DNA of 7,258 nucleotides from Acidobacteriota bacterium (GTDB lineage Bacteria; Acidobacteriota; Terriglobia; Acidiferrales; UBA7541), in assembly GCA_003224135.1 (NCBI GenBank), contig QHYO01000256.1, positions 1 to 7,258 on the forward strand, written 5' to 3'. Position numbers and translations under genes: made by a program. Below the pieces are notes generated by a model. That model worked only from the letters and a program-made list of their open reading frames with translations, did not search any database and was not told where the DNA came from. Of this stretch, positions 5,617 through 7,258 are shown one piece after another (positions within the stretch are counted from its first letter, which is position 1; every line of letters starts with the position of its first letter).

Positions 5617-7258
5617 TTGCAGACTCTCTTTCAGGACATACGTTACGCGGTGCGTATCCTTACGAAGAACCCTGGCTTCACCGCAGTCGCTGTGCTATCG
5701 CTGGCGCTGGGAATTGGCGCCAACACGACCATCTTCACCGTTGTGAATGCCATTCTCCTGAATCCCTTACCCGTCAAGAACATTGCTCGCCTGGTCGAGG
5801 TCGATACGATTGACAGTAAGACTTTAGTGACTGCAGCAAATGCCACGAAGCTCGGCATGTCGTATCCGAATTTCCAGGATTACGCCAGAGACAGCCAGGT
5901 TTTCGCTGGCGTTGGATGCTTTGTTGGTCCCCTTCCATTGACGTGGAGCGGTGGCGCGGAACCCAGGCAAATTTTCGGACAGATGGTCAGCGCAAACTAT
6001 TTTGAAATCCTCGGCCTGCGTCCTGTTTCGGGGCGTTTCTTCCTGCCTGGCGAGGATGCCAAGCTGGGCGGCAACACCGTCGCGGTACTAAGTTACAGTC
6101 TGTGGGCTAACAAATTTGGATCTGATCCCAATGTGGTTGGCAGAATTCTCACGCTGAACGCCACGCCTTACACGGTGATAGGTGTGGCCCCCCACGGCTT
6201 CAAGGGTACCTTTACGTTCGGCAACGCCGAACAAGTTTGGATTCCCGTCAGCATGTATCCCCAAGTACTCGCGGGTTTCTTCAAAGAGAATTTTAACGAC
6301 CGCAGATTCCTGACCACCACCATGATCGGGCGACTAAAAGACGGCGTTAGTCTCAGTGAAGCCGAAGCTTCGCTGAAGACCATCGCGTCACATCTCGAAA
6401 GCGCATTTCCGAAAGACAACGCCAGCCGAAGCGTCGCGCTGACACCTCTCGCCGAGGCGGCCGTCGGAGTGAACAATCGCAATCAGTTCGTGCTCGCCGG
6501 TGGTTTGATGATGGGAATCGTGGGTTTGGTGCTTCTGATCGCATGTGTAAACCTGGCGAATCTGCTGTTGGCTCAGGCTGCTCGGCGAGAAAAGGAGATT
6601 GGCTTGCGAGCGGCGCTCGGAGCCAGCCAGGGCAGGGTCATGCGGCAATTGCTAACAGAAAGCTTGGTGCTCGCGATTCTCTCGGGAGTTGTTGGCTTGG
6701 TGATCGCCTATGGGGGCCGTGCAGTGTTGTGGTCTTTCCGGCCGCCCTTCATCCTGGATGGAGACATCGACTTGGGATTTGATTCCCGGGTGCTTTTCTT
6801 TACCTTAGGCATGGCGCTTCTTACGGCTGTGTTCATTGGGGTCGCTCCCGCGATCAAGGCCGCGAAACCAGACCTGATCGAGGCGCTGAAAGTTGGTGGA
6901 CGAGGAGGCACCGTGGGCTTGACCAGAAATCCATTCCGCAGCCTTCTGGTGATAACGGAAATTGCGCTGGCGCTTGTCGCGCTCGTCGGAGCGGGCTTAT
7001 TTATTCGCAGCATGCAAAACGCGCAACGCGTCGATCCAGGGTTCGAATCGAAAAATCTCTTCGTGTTCGCTTTCGATCTTGGAGCCTTGCATTACGACGA
7101 AGGCCGCGCACAGCAGTATTTTCGTGCCGCCATCGATCGCGCCGAGACGTCCCCCGGCGTTGAGTCGGCAACGATTGCGTCCAATTTTCCGCTCGGCGGG
7201 GGACTTGCCCGGACCGTATTCCCCGAAGGTCAAGATGAAGCTTCCGGCTATCGTGGGA
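5617..7258 (+). CDS. ABC-type orphan permease of the MacB/FtsX type, acidobacterial ADOP-like (3' end missing)
   Basis: Seen: 547 codons from TTG at 5617 to the right edge. Residues 1-20 ([20 protein letters not shown]) are followed by membrane helix 1 at 21-48 ([26 protein letters not shown]). A MacB-type periplasmic domain covers about 55-285, with [18 protein letters not shown] and [14 protein letters not shown]. FtsX-type helices lie at about 289-315 and 343-368, flanking the [15 protein letters not shown] loop (about 322-336), with another near 391-415. From about 440 a further helix ([25 protein letters not shown]) starts what is probably the second half-permease. Known: ADOP proteins (acidobacterial duplicated orphan permease, about 800-870 residues) carry two MacB_PCD/FtsX halves and no ATPase. 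I see no Walker motifs here. The substrate is unknown; MacB relatives work as mechanotransmission pumps for peptides, lipoproteins or drugs. Divergent from padR, with a 212-bp shared control region. Confidence 0.9.
   Translation, partial: MQTLFQDIRYAVRILTKNPGFTAVAVLSLALGIGANTTIFTVVNAILLNPLPVKNIARLVEVDTIDSKTLVTAANATKLGMSYPNFQDYARDSQVFAGVGCFVGPLPLTWSGGAEPRQIFGQMVSANYFEILGLRPVSGRFFLPGEDAKLGGNTVAVLSYSLWANKFGSDPNVVGRILTLNATPYTVIGVAPHGFKGTFTFGNAEQVWIPVSMYPQVLAGFFKENFNDRRFLTTTMIGRLKDGVSLSEAEASLKTIASHLESAFPKDNASRSVALTPLAEAAVGVNNRNQFVLAGGLMMGIVGLVLLIACVNLANLLLAQAARREKEIGLRAALGASQGRVMRQLLTESLVLAILSGVVGLVIAYGGRAVLWSFRPPFILDGDIDLGFDSRVLFFTLGMALLTAVFIGVAPAIKAAKPDLIEALKVGGRGGTVGLTRNPFRSLLVITEIALALVALVGAGLFIRSMQNAQRVDPGFESKNLFVFAFDLGALHYDEGRAQQYFRAAIDRAETSPGVESATIASNFPLGGGLARTVFPEGQDEASGYRG

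Overview
The window looks like chromosomal DNA of a soil-type Acidobacteriota bacterium. This rests on an orphan MacB/FtsX-type permease of the kind duplicated in acidobacterial genomes, a PadR regulator translationally coupled to a TonB-C protein that carries the 'LYP..WR.RY..EFDALLDY' N-terminal module, a small PilZ protein, and a short TPR protein with a conserved-looking basic tail. GC content appears to be in the mid-fifties by eye. No tRNA, rRNA, CRISPR array, insertion sequence or integrase was seen.

Layout, left to right. (1) Positions 1-913, minus strand: an almost complete MbfA-type protein, with a rubrerythrin-like di-iron domain fused to a VIT1/CCC1 membrane domain; its last residues lie beyond the left edge. 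(2) Positions 1185-1595, plus strand: a 136-residue PilZ-domain protein. (3) Position 1665-1690: a perfect 10-bp hairpin between convergent genes. (4) Positions 1721-2185, minus strand: a 154-residue TPR protein. (5) Positions 2186-2498: mostly non-coding, holding one doubtful 80-codon ORF. (6) Positions 2499-3812, minus strand: glyA, serine hydroxymethyltransferase, the clearest gene here. (7) Positions 3813-4298: a long intergenic stretch with two tandem hairpins in the glyA leader, two short direct-repeat arrays and a probable terminator. (8) Positions 4299-5404, minus strand: a two-gene unit, padR then a membrane-anchored TonB-C protein, overlapping by ATGA. (9) Positions 5617-7258, plus strand and divergent from padR: an ABC-type permease without its own ATPase domain, cut by the right edge.

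The most interesting part is the right-hand divergon. The PadR regulator has a perfect 13-bp palindrome lying on its own start codon, with a pair of 9-bp direct repeats just upstream. This arrangement suggests autoregulation and possibly co-control of the divergent permease. The left two thirds are housekeeping or accessory genes: iron detoxification, c-di-GMP response and one-carbon metabolism. They show no evident operon linkage to one another. I do not see convincing evidence of a wholly new system. The best leads are the PadR/TonB-C/permease cassette and the structured glyA leader.
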